From CAYJBP01 sp964368605 (lineage in GTDB: Bacteria; Bacillota; Dehalobacteriia; UBA4068): 47,633 nucleotides of DNA. Location of the stretch: assembly GCA_964368605.1 (NCBI GenBank), contig CAYJBP010000004.1, forward strand, positions 1-47,633, in the 5' to 3' direction. Below, in pieces: positions 8,007-15,213 of the stretch. The notes under the pieces were generated by a model, which was given only the letters and a program-made list of their open reading frames with translations, made no database searches and was not told the origin of the DNA. Positions within the stretch are counted from its first letter, which is position 1; each line of letters starts with the position of its first letter. The position numbers and the translations under genes are program-made.

Positions 8007-8618
8007 ATGTCAACTATTTCTCAACTGCAAATTGAACAACAAAGAGCGGTAATCGAAATCAAAACCACCAATGCATCGGTGCAAATTACTACCCCACGCC
8101 CACAAATGCGTATTATTGGAGGCAATCAACCGCCGCAAATGGAAATGGAAATGCAAGATCCCGAATTTGAAGTGGATTGGCAGCGTGTACGTGCAGAATC
8201 GGGATTAACTCCCATTATAGCTAAAACTAAGGAAATAGCCGGCGAAACCCAACAGTTAATGCTGGAATATACCTCCGAGGCAGCTAATGATGGCAGTTAT
8301 CTTTCCCAAATCGAAATGGGTGGTAATCGAGTTGCCCAATTAGCCAAGCAAAAAACTTTTGCCGATGGCCAAACCGAAATCAATTTAGGCTTAATGCCTC
8401 AAAGCCAGCCCAATATTCAATGGACACCCGGTAATATTAGCATCAATTGGGAAAATTCCCAGCTAGAGGTTGAATGGGATGGCGAGTTTTTACCCAGTGT
8501 TACCGTAGAGCCTCATTCGGTGGAGATTTTCCTGCGCGATCGCCCCTATATCAAAATTACCGTTGTGGAAAGTGCCATTTTAAGCACTGTAGGTCGCCAA
8601 GTTGATATGGAGGCCTAA
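8007..8618 (+). CDS. DUF6470 (YviE-like) flagellar operon protein
   Basis: 203 aa. Resembles the YviE/DUF6470 proteins found between flgL and fliW in Bacillota; their function is not established. Visible features are a short beta-rich N-terminus (QLQIEQQRAVIEIKTTNASVQITTPRPQM), a Gln/Met-rich centre and a C-terminal WDGEFLPSVTVEPHSVEIFLRDRPYIKI segment typical of the family. It starts at ATG 8007, 6 bp after AGGTG; an upstream in-frame GTG (7998) overlaps that ribosome site. A 152-bp spacer with a structured element follows. Confidence 0.75.
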   Translation: MSTISQLQIEQQRAVIEIKTTNASVQITTPRPQMRIIGGNQPPQMEMEMQDPEFEVDWQRVRAESGLTPIIAKTKEIAGETQQLMLEYTSEAANDGSYLSQIEMGGNRVAQLAKQKTFADGQTEINLGLMPQSQPNIQWTPGNISINWENSQLEVEWDGEFLPSVTVEPHSVEIFLRDRPYIKITVVESAILSTVGRQVDMEA

Positions 8619-8641
8619 AGACTATACAGTTCATTATTTAA

Positions 8642-8723
8642 TTAGGCGGACTCTTAGCTTAAAAGGGCTTGAACCAATATGCTCTTGATTTTATGGTTTA
8701 ACTCTTTTAATCTAATCCGCCAA
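8642..8723 (+). promoter_or_regulatory. Structured element in the fliW leader
   Basis: Nested inverted repeats between DUF6470 and fliW. The outer arms are GGCGGA (8645-8650) and TCCGCC (8716-8721). The middle arms are TTAAAAG and CTTTTAA. The inner arms are TTGAACC and GGTTTAA, with one G-U pair. The result is one long imperfect hairpin with a ~19-nt apical loop. A 24-nt segment (8663-8686) matches 35365-35388 in the hydrogenase leader at 20 of 24 positions. No T-run follows, so it is not an obvious terminator. A regulatory RNA role is inferred. Confidence 0.5.
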
Positions 8724-8770
8724 TTTTGCTTGCTTTTATTTAAAAATAGCAGTAGGAAAGGGTGTTTTTA

Positions 8771-9253
8771 ATGCAGATCGAAACATTGCGTTTCGGCGCT
8801 ATCGAAATTGATGAGAATAAGATTTTAAATTTCAAGCAAGGTTTGCCGGGCTTAGATGATTATCATAAGTTTATCGTCCTTCAATTTGAGGAAGGAAATC
8901 CGATTAATTGGCTGCAATCTATCGATAGCAGTGATATTTGCTTGCCTATTATCAATACATTTTTGATAAAAAAAGACTATGTTTTTGATATAGCCGATGA
9001 TGATGTGGCCGAATTAAAAATTGATGGCCCGGAAGATATTTTTATCTTTAGTGTAGTTGTCGTTCCTGAAAGCCTCGATCAAATGACTGCTAATTTAGCA
9101 GCACCAATTATAATCAACAGTAAAACCGGGGCGGCTAAGCAAATTTTGCTTACCACCGGCAATTATAATGTACGCCACCCGATTTTTGCAGCCTTATGCC
9201 AATATATGAAGGAGGATGCTGCTCATGCTGGTACTGACACGGAAGATAAATGA
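8771..9253 (+). CDS. fliW: Flagellar assembly factor FliW
   Basis: 160 aa. FliW binds CsrA allosterically and also binds flagellin, coupling flagellin translation to its export. The N-terminus MQIETLRFGAIEIDENKILNF and GLPGLDDYHKFIVLQFE are characteristic. The PIFAALCQY near the end also fits. I use ATG 8771 because it yields the usual MxIET start; an in-frame GTG at 8762 overlaps the AGGAAAGG ribosome site. The last 29 bp overlap csrA, the standard arrangement for this partner-switch pair. Confidence 0.92.
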   Translation: MQIETLRFGAIEIDENKILNFKQGLPGLDDYHKFIVLQFEEGNPINWLQSIDSSDICLPIINTFLIKKDYVFDIADDDVAELKIDGPEDIFIFSVVVVPESLDQMTANLAAPIIINSKTGAAKQILLTTGNYNVRHPIFAALCQYMKEDAAHAGTDTEDK

Positions 9254-9452
9254 GACCATTGTGATTGGTGAGGATATTAAAATCACCATCTTAGCCATCG
9301 ACGGCGATAAAATTAAGCTGGGCATTGATGCCCCCAAAACTACAAAAATTTTCCGTGAAGAGCTTCTTAAGGCTACAATCGATACCAATAAACTGGCCAT
9401 GGCAGCACCTTTGGTTTCTTTTGATTTGGCTAACCTTAAAAACAATGATTAG
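9225..9452 (+). CDS. csrA: Carbon storage regulator CsrA
   Basis: 75 aa. CsrA is a dimeric RNA-binding protein that represses translation by binding GGA motifs over ribosome sites; in Bacillota its best-known target is the flagellin leader. MLVLTRKINETIVIGEDIKITILAIDGDKIKLGIDAP is the conserved core, and the RNA-binding arm FREEL is at about residues 44-48. ATG 9225 gives the canonical MLVLTRK and lies 9 bp from AAGGAGG; an ATG at 9216 would add three residues. The gene lies partly inside the fliW 3' end. Its own ribosome site contains overlapping GGA triplets, so autoregulation is possible. Confidence 0.96.
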   Translation: MLVLTRKINETIVIGEDIKITILAIDGDKIKLGIDAPKTTKIFREELLKATIDTNKLAMAAPLVSFDLANLKNND

Positions 9453-9515
9453 TAATAATCCCCACTTTTTAGAATATACTTTTAAGGAAAATTTTTGTCC
9501 GAAAGAGAGACTAAT

Positions 9516-11953
9516 ATGAAATATTCTGCAATCTGGATTACTAAAAATGAGGAGCAATTTTTAGCCGCCTCAATCGAAAGTATTAAAGATGGCGTCGATC
9601 AATTGGTGGTGGTTGATACCGGCTCTACTGATAGAACTATTGAAATTGCCCAAAGCTATGGAGCAGAAGTATATCATTTTGAGTGGATTGACGATTTTGC
9701 CGCCGCCCGAAATTTTGCAATTAGCAAAGCCAGCGGCGATATTATTTATTTTTTGGATGCTGATGAATGCTTCGACCCTAAAATTGATACCGATATCCGC
9801 AAGCAAATGACTGAGTTTTTTGCAGACCCCGATGCCGATGTTATTTTTATTACTGTTAATAATATCGATAATGATACTAATTTAAGCAAAGGCACAGCGC
9901 CGGTAGCTCGTATTTTTAGAAATCGCAAAGATTTATACTATATTGGCCGCATCCACGAAAGCCTATCTTGCAATGGTAACCCTTTAGAAAACACCCGTTT
10001 TATCAGCAATATTATTATCCGCCATTATGGTTATAGCCAAAGCATTTTTGCCAAAAAGCTGGAAAGAAATATAGGCCTTTTAAAGCAAGTAATTGCTAAT
10101 CCCAATAATATTATGGAAGAAGGAATCAGCCATTATTATCTTGCCCGTGAGTATGTAAATCAAGGCAAAACAGTAGATGCTTTTGAGCATGTCGATTTTT
10201 TAACCAATCATCCTCAAACTATTGATTTACTTTGCCNNNNNNNNNNNNNNNNNNNNNNNNNNNNNNNNNNNNNNNNNNNNNNNNNNNNNNNNNNNNNNNN
10301 NNNNNNNNNNNNNNNNNNNNNNNNNNNNNNNNNNNNTTTGAGCATGTCGATTTTTTAACCAATCATCCTCAAACTATTGATTTACTTTGCCATTATTATG
10401 GTACGGTTTTCCCCCAGTTTTTTTATATGGCCATCGAGGTTTATTCTAAGGTGCGTAATAAAACCAGCCGTAAAATGGTTTTTAATAATCTAGTTTTAGC
10501 CATGGAAGAAAAATGCCCCAACTATCCCGGCACCAAATTAATTCGTCCATTATATTATGCTTTATTAGACAATCAAGAGGATTTATTGCTAAGCAGTTTT
10601 GCCGATGCTAATCGGCATTTGCAAGATGCCAAGCGCGATCCTAATGATGCCTATTGTTTGGTGTGGGCAAATTTATATGTATATTGCGCCAATGCTCTTT
10701 GGCGGCGTGGCGAGCGCGTCGAGGCGATGGATTATGCGGTTCAAGCCCTGCAAACTTATCCGATTTTATTTGATGATGTATTGCGCATTTTGCTCTCGGT
10801 AATTAAGGATCAGCCTCCTGCCGAAATTATCACTTTTATGTATAGTATTATGGAATTAGATAAGCCGGTTAAAATCATTCAATTGGTGCGAAACCTGCAG
10901 CTGGAAGGCCTGCGCGAAGTTTATATTTTCTTTATTCGCAAATTAATCGAAGCAGGTAAAGCCACCAAAGGCGATTATCTATTTACCTTACTTTTAAGCG
11001 GCAATATGGAGGATTCGATTAATAAAGCATTGGAAATGAATAATCCGGCTAATCAAGAAATGGTCGCCAGGCATTTATTTATTTGTGCGATTATTAGTCA
11101 AGATCAAGCTATTTATCAGCAAAATAAACAGCTTTTAAGCCATTATCAAATTGTATTGGAAGCCTTTTTTAAAGGTGAGCAATTAGCCGAGATGAGCATG
11201 GATACAATGAATATCTTTGCTAATAATTATCAATCGATAGCCTTTGCAGCAGGCCAAGAAATAGCCGATAAGCTTGCTTATACTTATCAGTTAAATGCCA
11301 AATTATGCTTTGTAATTCGCAGCAAATATTTGCAAGATAATGAACGTTATGCCGATATTTTGACCATCAATACCGATGGACTAGATCATGCCGATAGTTC
11401 CATTTGGCCGGTAGTTATTTTAGCCTATTTGCGTCAAGGGCAGATTGAACAGGCTTTTAATTTAACGCGCCGCCAATTGGAAGAAGGTTATATCGAGCAA
11501 ATTTATGTGCAATTGATGCTGATTGTGGCCGAAAAGGCGCAAAATTATCTTAAAGAAGAGGCCTTGCTGCTGCATAAAAAATACCAAGTATTTTTTGATG
11601 AGTTGGTAGAAATTATGGATTTAGTTAATACCAAATACTGTGAATATCCTAAATCTAAAAAGCAAAATAAAGGCCTGGCAGCGCTTACAATTAAGCAATT
11701 TAATGATGATTTAAACGAACTGCAGCAAAAGTATACGCCAAAACCAACTATGCATTTCTTTAAACAGGCCGGGCAAATTTATGTGGAAAAAGAAGCTTAT
11801 GTTCTGGCTTACCTAATATATTGCCGCATCTTAGCCCATAATCATGAGCCGGGTGCTTGCTATGAGCGACTATTATTTATTTTTAATGCTGTTAAAAATA
11901 AAACCTTAATTGACCATTGTCAAAGCCAGTTATTAAATCAGATTAATGGTTAA
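9516..11953 (+). CDS. Family 2 glycosyltransferase with TPR-like C-terminus, interrupted by an assembly gap
   Basis: The N-terminal ~200 residues are a GT-A glycosyltransferase family 2 domain: MKYSAIWITKNEEQF, VVVDTGSTDRT, then the DXD-like LDADE. The rest is a long helical, TPR-like repeat region. An N gap (10237-10336) breaks the frame. The 55 bp before it are repeated exactly after it; merging them gives one continuous frame of about 760 residues, so the gene is probably intact. ATG 9516 gives the usual family start; TTG 9495 has a better-placed AAGGA and is an alternative. Its position right after csrA suggests flagellin or surface glycosylation, an inference from context only. Confidence 0.82.
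10237..10336. other. Assembly gap (100 N) with duplicated 55-bp flanks
   Basis: Exactly 100 Ns, a default placeholder length. Positions 10182-10236 and 10337-10391 are identical over 55 bp. Removing the Ns and one copy restores a single reading frame. The flanks therefore look like the two ends of abutting contigs that share a k-mer-sized overlap, not a biological repeat. Confidence 0.93.
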
Positions 11954-11960
11954 CATATTT

Positions 11961-11994
11961 AAAAGCAGACAGCTTTTTAGCTGTCTGCTTTTTT
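11961..11994 (+). terminator. Intrinsic terminator after the glycosyltransferase
   Basis: A 14-bp stem, AAAAGCAGACAGCT paired with its complement (11961-11974 with 979-992), closes a TTTT loop and runs into Ts, 7 bp after the stop codon. The leading As make it potentially bidirectional, so it may also end the convergent minus-strand operon. Confidence 0.85.
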
Positions 11995-12000
11995 AAAGAT

Positions 12001-12025
12001 GATTCTTTTTTTGAAAAAAAGAATC
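12001..12025. terminator. Perfect AT-rich palindrome at the convergent operon ends
   Basis: Two perfect 12-bp arms (GATTCTTTTTTT and its complement) around one G, 14 bp beyond the minus-strand stop codon. The T and A runs on both sides suit a minus-strand or bidirectional terminator. A similar AT palindrome occurs at 13577-13597. Confidence 0.5.
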
Positions 12026-12039
12026 AAAAAAACTTTAAA

Positions 12040-13560
12040 TTAAAAAGACATTTCTTTTATATATATATCCATAAATTCTTTATCGGCAGATAGTTCTATA
12101 TATTCAACAGCAGCCGTATGCTTGGCTAAATATTCTATATTGGCTTCGGCTAATATTAAAAGGGCAGCTCCTCCTGCAGCAGCATTGCCTAAAATTTCAA
12201 CCTTGTTTGCTAAAGAATCAGGAATTAAGCCAATTTTTGCAGCCGAATTGATGTCCAAATAAGAGCCAAAACCACCGGCTAAGTAAAAATTATCAATATC
12301 ATCACTTGTTAGCCCTAATTTAGTCATTAAGGTTAAAATTCCGGCCGCAATAGCGCTTTTTGCTAACTGCACCTGGCGAATATCGGCTTGGGTAAAACGA
12401 ATATCCGTATCGGGGATGGCTAAGTATGCTATCCCCTGCTCGTCTAAATTAATATATTCGGCAAGAATATGGCCGCTTTTTTGTAATTGTCCACTTAAAT
12501 TGCAGGCCGAACTTTCCAGCAAAACAGCAATCATATCCAAAATGCCCGAACCACAAAAACCTCTGGCCGGCTGATTATCAATAGTTTGATAATTTAGCTT
12601 GCCATTTTTTTGCTCAATCTGCCAAATAGCCCCGCTCTCGGCACTCATTCCAAATTCGATGCCTACTCCCTCAAAAGCAGGCCCGGCGGCCGTAGCACAG
12701 CTAAGCACCTGCCCCCGATGGCTTAAGGCAATCTCGCCATTGGTACCAATATCGGCAATAATCATTGTTTGGGCAGGGTTAAACATATTGGCTTTTAATA
12801 AGCAACAACTTAAATCCGCACCGGTATAAGCGCTGGTGCAGGGCGGTAAATAAAAATCGATATTATTAAGCCTATGCCAGCTATTAAATAAACTATACGG
12901 TTTAAAAGGCACAAAGCCGATTGGTTTAGGGTCGAAATCGGCAAAATAATGAAGCATGGTTGTATTGCCGGTAATAATCCCTTTGCTAATCAGCTTGACA
13001 TTTATTTTTGCTATATCACATAGCTTATCAATAAATTGATGCAATTGATTATGAATTGCCTTAACCAGGCTGCGATAATCATTTTCGATACCATATTGAA
13101 TACGCGAAATAATATCTGCACCAAAACGGCGCTGGGCATTAGCCGCAGCAACCCTGGCTACTGTATCGCCTTTATCATTTAATAAATAGGCGACCACCGT
13201 AGTAGTGCCGATATCGATTACTAAGCCAAAATGGCCGCTAGCAAAAATTGGCTTAAAGCCTTGTTGAGGCTTGTCAATGCCATCTATTAGGATTTGTTGC
13301 TGCTTGTTAAGCGGAATTAGAATATACCCTTCGCCCCATATTTGGGCAAAACAAGCCAATCTAAACCCCTGATCTAGGCGTTCTGCTCCTAATAATATGG
13401 CTTCTTCTTGGCTTATAGGGTCGGCTTGTCCTTCTATTTTAATTAAGCATTTACCACAATGCCGATTTGCTCCGCATGGTAGTGGATAATCAATATTTTG
13501 ATCGGCTAATAAAACACTTACTTGAGTTTTTTGCTCATAATTATAGGCTATTTTTTTCAT
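12040..13560 (-). CDS. ASKHA-domain protein with N-terminal 2Fe-2S ferredoxin (reductive activator of corrinoid proteins, RACo/RamA-like)
   Basis: 506 aa. An N-terminal 2Fe-2S domain has ligands C29, C35, C38 and C70 (PCGANRHCGKC...LAC). An acetate/sugar kinase-Hsc70-actin fold follows, with the phosphate motif LVIDIGTTTVVAYLL, a second IADIGTNGEIALS and the adenosine-region FYLAGGFGSYLD. Proteins of this architecture (DUF4445 family) use ATP to drive reduction of inactive cob(II)alamin in corrinoid methyltransferases. It lies downstream of a B12-methionine-synthase-activation-like gene, which supports that role; the target is not in the window. A weak GAGA ribosome site precedes the ATG, and an AT palindrome separates it from the gene before. 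Confidence 0.85.
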   Translation of the reverse strand: MKKIAYNYEQKTQVSVLLADQNIDYPLPCGANRHCGKCLIKIEGQADPISQEEAILLGAERLDQGFRLACFAQIWGEGYILIPLNKQQQILIDGIDKPQQGFKPIFASGHFGLVIDIGTTTVVAYLLNDKGDTVARVAAANAQRRFGADIISRIQYGIENDYRSLVKAIHNQLHQFIDKLCDIAKINVKLISKGIITGNTTMLHYFADFDPKPIGFVPFKPYSLFNSWHRLNNIDFYLPPCTSAYTGADLSCCLLKANMFNPAQTMIIADIGTNGEIALSHRGQVLSCATAAGPAFEGVGIEFGMSAESGAIWQIEQKNGKLNYQTIDNQPARGFCGSGILDMIAVLLESSACNLSGQLQKSGHILAEYINLDEQGIAYLAIPDTDIRFTQADIRQVQLAKSAIAAGILTLMTKLGLTSDDIDNFYLAGGFGSYLDINSAAKIGLIPDSLANKVEILGNAAAGGAALLILAEANIEYLAKHTAAVEYIELSADKEFMDIYIKEMSF

Positions 13561-13576
13561 TTATTTCTCTTTTCTG

Positions 13577-13597
13577 TTCTTTTTTGCAAAAAAAGAA
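13577..13597. terminator. AT-rich palindrome between the two corrinoid-activation genes
   Basis: TTCTTTTTT and AAAAAAGAA arms around a short GCA centre. It lies 17 bp upstream of the ASKHA gene start. T and A runs on both sides resemble a bidirectional terminator and could lower read-through from the upstream flagellar operon. Weak evidence. Confidence 0.35.
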
Positions 13598-13627
13598 GGC
13601 CTAGCGATAGCATAGCCCCCCCAAAAC

Positions 13628-14311
13628 TTAAGTGTTGATAAATTGATTATGGGCTTCTTCATCAAACTCTACTTGCCTTGTTGGACAATTTGCTTTTGGG
13701 CAAATTGAGCAGCTGCTAAATTCTTCCTCGGCAGCAAATACCAAGCCTAAACCTGATTTTAGAGGATTGATTAAACCGCTTGCCAGGATAGACAGGTTTA
13801 ACTGCTGATATGCGCCATCTAGGATGGCAAATAATTTATGATTTTCGGCAACACTCCAATCTATAACCGAGCCGGGAGCTATCATGATGGAATAGGGCAA
13901 ACCAAGCTCGGTTTCGATACATAGATGCAAATCTTCACGTGCCGATAAATAGCCCAAATAAGCTATTTGATCTAAAATATAATTATCCAGCGGATCATCA
14001 TACTCTTTAAGCCGATTATAAATTTCCATGCCACAGCTTAGCACATATACATAAGTGCTGGCTGCAGCATCCATTTTTTTGGCAAAAATACGGCTATTTA
14101 AGTCTTGACCACTAATTATTGCTTGATTTTCGGAAACAGTTTCGATAGTTGCTGCTCTTAATGCCAAGCAGGGCTTAATAAATTGCTTATTTTGCAGCCA
14201 AAGCTGCTCAGCTCTTTGATAAATTGCGCTACCCTCTTGGGTATGCAATAAATCGGCTAATTTATTTAAGCCAAAATTTAGTTTTAAATCCTTTTTTATA
14301 ATTGTATTCAT
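13628..14311 (-). CDS. Stand-alone B12-dependent methionine synthase activation-domain protein
   Basis: 227 aa. Resembles the separate reactivation domain of cobalamin-dependent methionine synthase, which binds SAM for reductive methylation of the cofactor. Visible family traits are YVYVLSCGMEI, the LGLPYSIMIAPGSVIDWSVAENHKLFAILD stretch, and a C-terminal CSICPKANCPTRQ motif (CxxCxxxxCxxR). The catalytic MetH modules are absent, so it must act in trans. It starts 3 bp after the swrB-like stop with AGGTAGG upstream, which links it to the sigma-28/flagellar operon. The following ASKHA/ferredoxin gene is its likely redox partner. Confidence 0.8.
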   Translation of the reverse strand: MNTIIKKDLKLNFGLNKLADLLHTQEGSAIYQRAEQLWLQNKQFIKPCLALRAATIETVSENQAIISGQDLNSRIFAKKMDAAASTYVYVLSCGMEIYNRLKEYDDPLDNYILDQIAYLGYLSAREDLHLCIETELGLPYSIMIAPGSVIDWSVAENHKLFAILDGAYQQLNLSILASGLINPLKSGLGLVFAAEEEFSSCSICPKANCPTRQVEFDEEAHNQFINT

Positions 14312-14314
14312 ATT

Positions 14315-14863
14315 TTACCTACCTTTGGCCGCTATACCCAGCACTAAGTCAACCTCATTAACAGTAACAGCCAATTCTTTGGCTATTTGGAGGCGATCAA
14401 AGCCATCATTATGTAAATCGACAATCATGGCCGAGCGATTTGCCGACGAAATTTCCGGCACGGAGCTTATTTTGGGGAAATTTGGAGCCTTAGGTATGGC
14501 AGGTTCTTCTTCCCTGGCAAAAACAATGGGTTGGGGCTTTTTTTGAGCTATTTCTTGCTTAAGCTCTAAATTGGCTTGCTGAAATAAGGCCAAGTTATTC
14601 TCTACTTGGGTTTTAGAATTAATAGCAAGCTCCCGAATTTCTCTAATGCGGCTATCTAACTCCCGTTTTGAGGCTTCGGTGCCGGAATTAAAGTCATCAA
14701 TTAATTCTTCCATGGTGCTATAAAGAGCCAAGAGCTTTTTTTCCTTCTCGGCTAAGGATAGCAGGTTTTTACGTGTTTTTGCAAATAAACACTTGCAAAT
14801 TAGGGCAAAAATGCATAATAAAGCAAATACATAAAAGCCAAAAATATACATTGAACTAGTCAT
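14315..14863 (-). CDS. swrB: SwrB-like (DUF6115) membrane-anchored coiled-coil protein
   Basis: About 182 aa. One N-terminal transmembrane helix (YIFGFYVFALLCIFALICKC), then a long coiled coil (about residues 35-110), a Pro-rich linker and a C-terminal helix-turn-helix-like segment (DLHNDGFDRLQIAKELAVTVNEVDLVLGI). This is the architecture of B. subtilis SwrB/YlxL, which promotes basal-body maturation and the switch to late gene expression. It sits at the end of the flagellar operon after fliA and fapA, as in relatives. Two adjacent ATGs (14866, 14863) follow GAGGTG; the second has better spacing. Confidence 0.78.
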   Translation of the reverse strand: MTSSMYIFGFYVFALLCIFALICKCLFAKTRKNLLSLAEKEKKLLALYSTMEELIDDFNSGTEASKRELDSRIREIRELAINSKTQVENNLALFQQANLELKQEIAQKKPQPIVFAREEEPAIPKAPNFPKISSVPEISSANRSAMIVDLHNDGFDRLQIAKELAVTVNEVDLVLGIAAKGR

Positions 14864-14871
14864 CATTCACC

Positions 14872-15195
14872 TCAAATTTTGATATCAATGGTATGGCTGC
14901 CTAAGGATGTAGGTTTAAATGGCTGGTCATGGCTTTGTTCTGCTGTTTCGCCATCATACTGATCTTCTTGCTGCTCATAGCTATCGCCACTACTTTCTTT
15001 TTCTTCATCCTTAATATAGGCTTCTTCAATTTTTTCGGTTTGAGCCACTCTGGATTTTTCCAATTCGGCCAAGGCCTGGGTATGCATGGCCTGAAAGTTT
15101 TGGCCAATTTCATGTTGGCGCTGAAGTTGGCTGGTATCCCGCACAAAATCTGCTGCCCTGGTAACCATAATTTGAGAATCAATACCTTTTATCAT
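14872..15195 (-). CDS. Small conserved flagellar-operon protein, unknown function
   Basis: 107 aa. The N-terminus (MIKGIDSQIMVTRAADFVRDTSQLQRQHEIGQNFQAMH) resembles short uncharacterised proteins found beside fapA and swrB homologues in Clostridia. The C-terminal half is acidic, rich in Glu, Gln and Asp, and likely disordered. It has no membrane segment and no catalytic motif. AGGGGG lies 7 bp before the ATG, and the stop is 5-9 bp before swrB. The gene is convincing from operon spacing and ribosome site; I do not recognise a function. Confidence 0.65.
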   Translation of the reverse strand: MIKGIDSQIMVTRAADFVRDTSQLQRQHEIGQNFQAMHTQALAELEKSRVAQTEKIEEAYIKDEEKESSGDSYEQQEDQYDGETAEQSHDQPFKPTSLGSHTIDIKI

Positions 15196-15213
15196 TGCAA
15201 AACCCCCTAAAAA

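Noticed and set aside
8640..8723. Possible tRNA gene on the minus strand
   Set aside because: The minus strand has a 7-bp acceptor-like stem, a total length near 77 nt and a GGTTCAAG motif. But the T-loop-like motif is about 15 nt from the 3' arm instead of 5, its stem does not pair, and no D or anticodon arm is present.
10182..10391. Biological tandem duplication or frameshift in the glycosyltransferase
   Set aside because: The duplicate is exactly 55 bp, abuts a 100-N placeholder, and merging it restores the frame; an assembly overlap is simpler.
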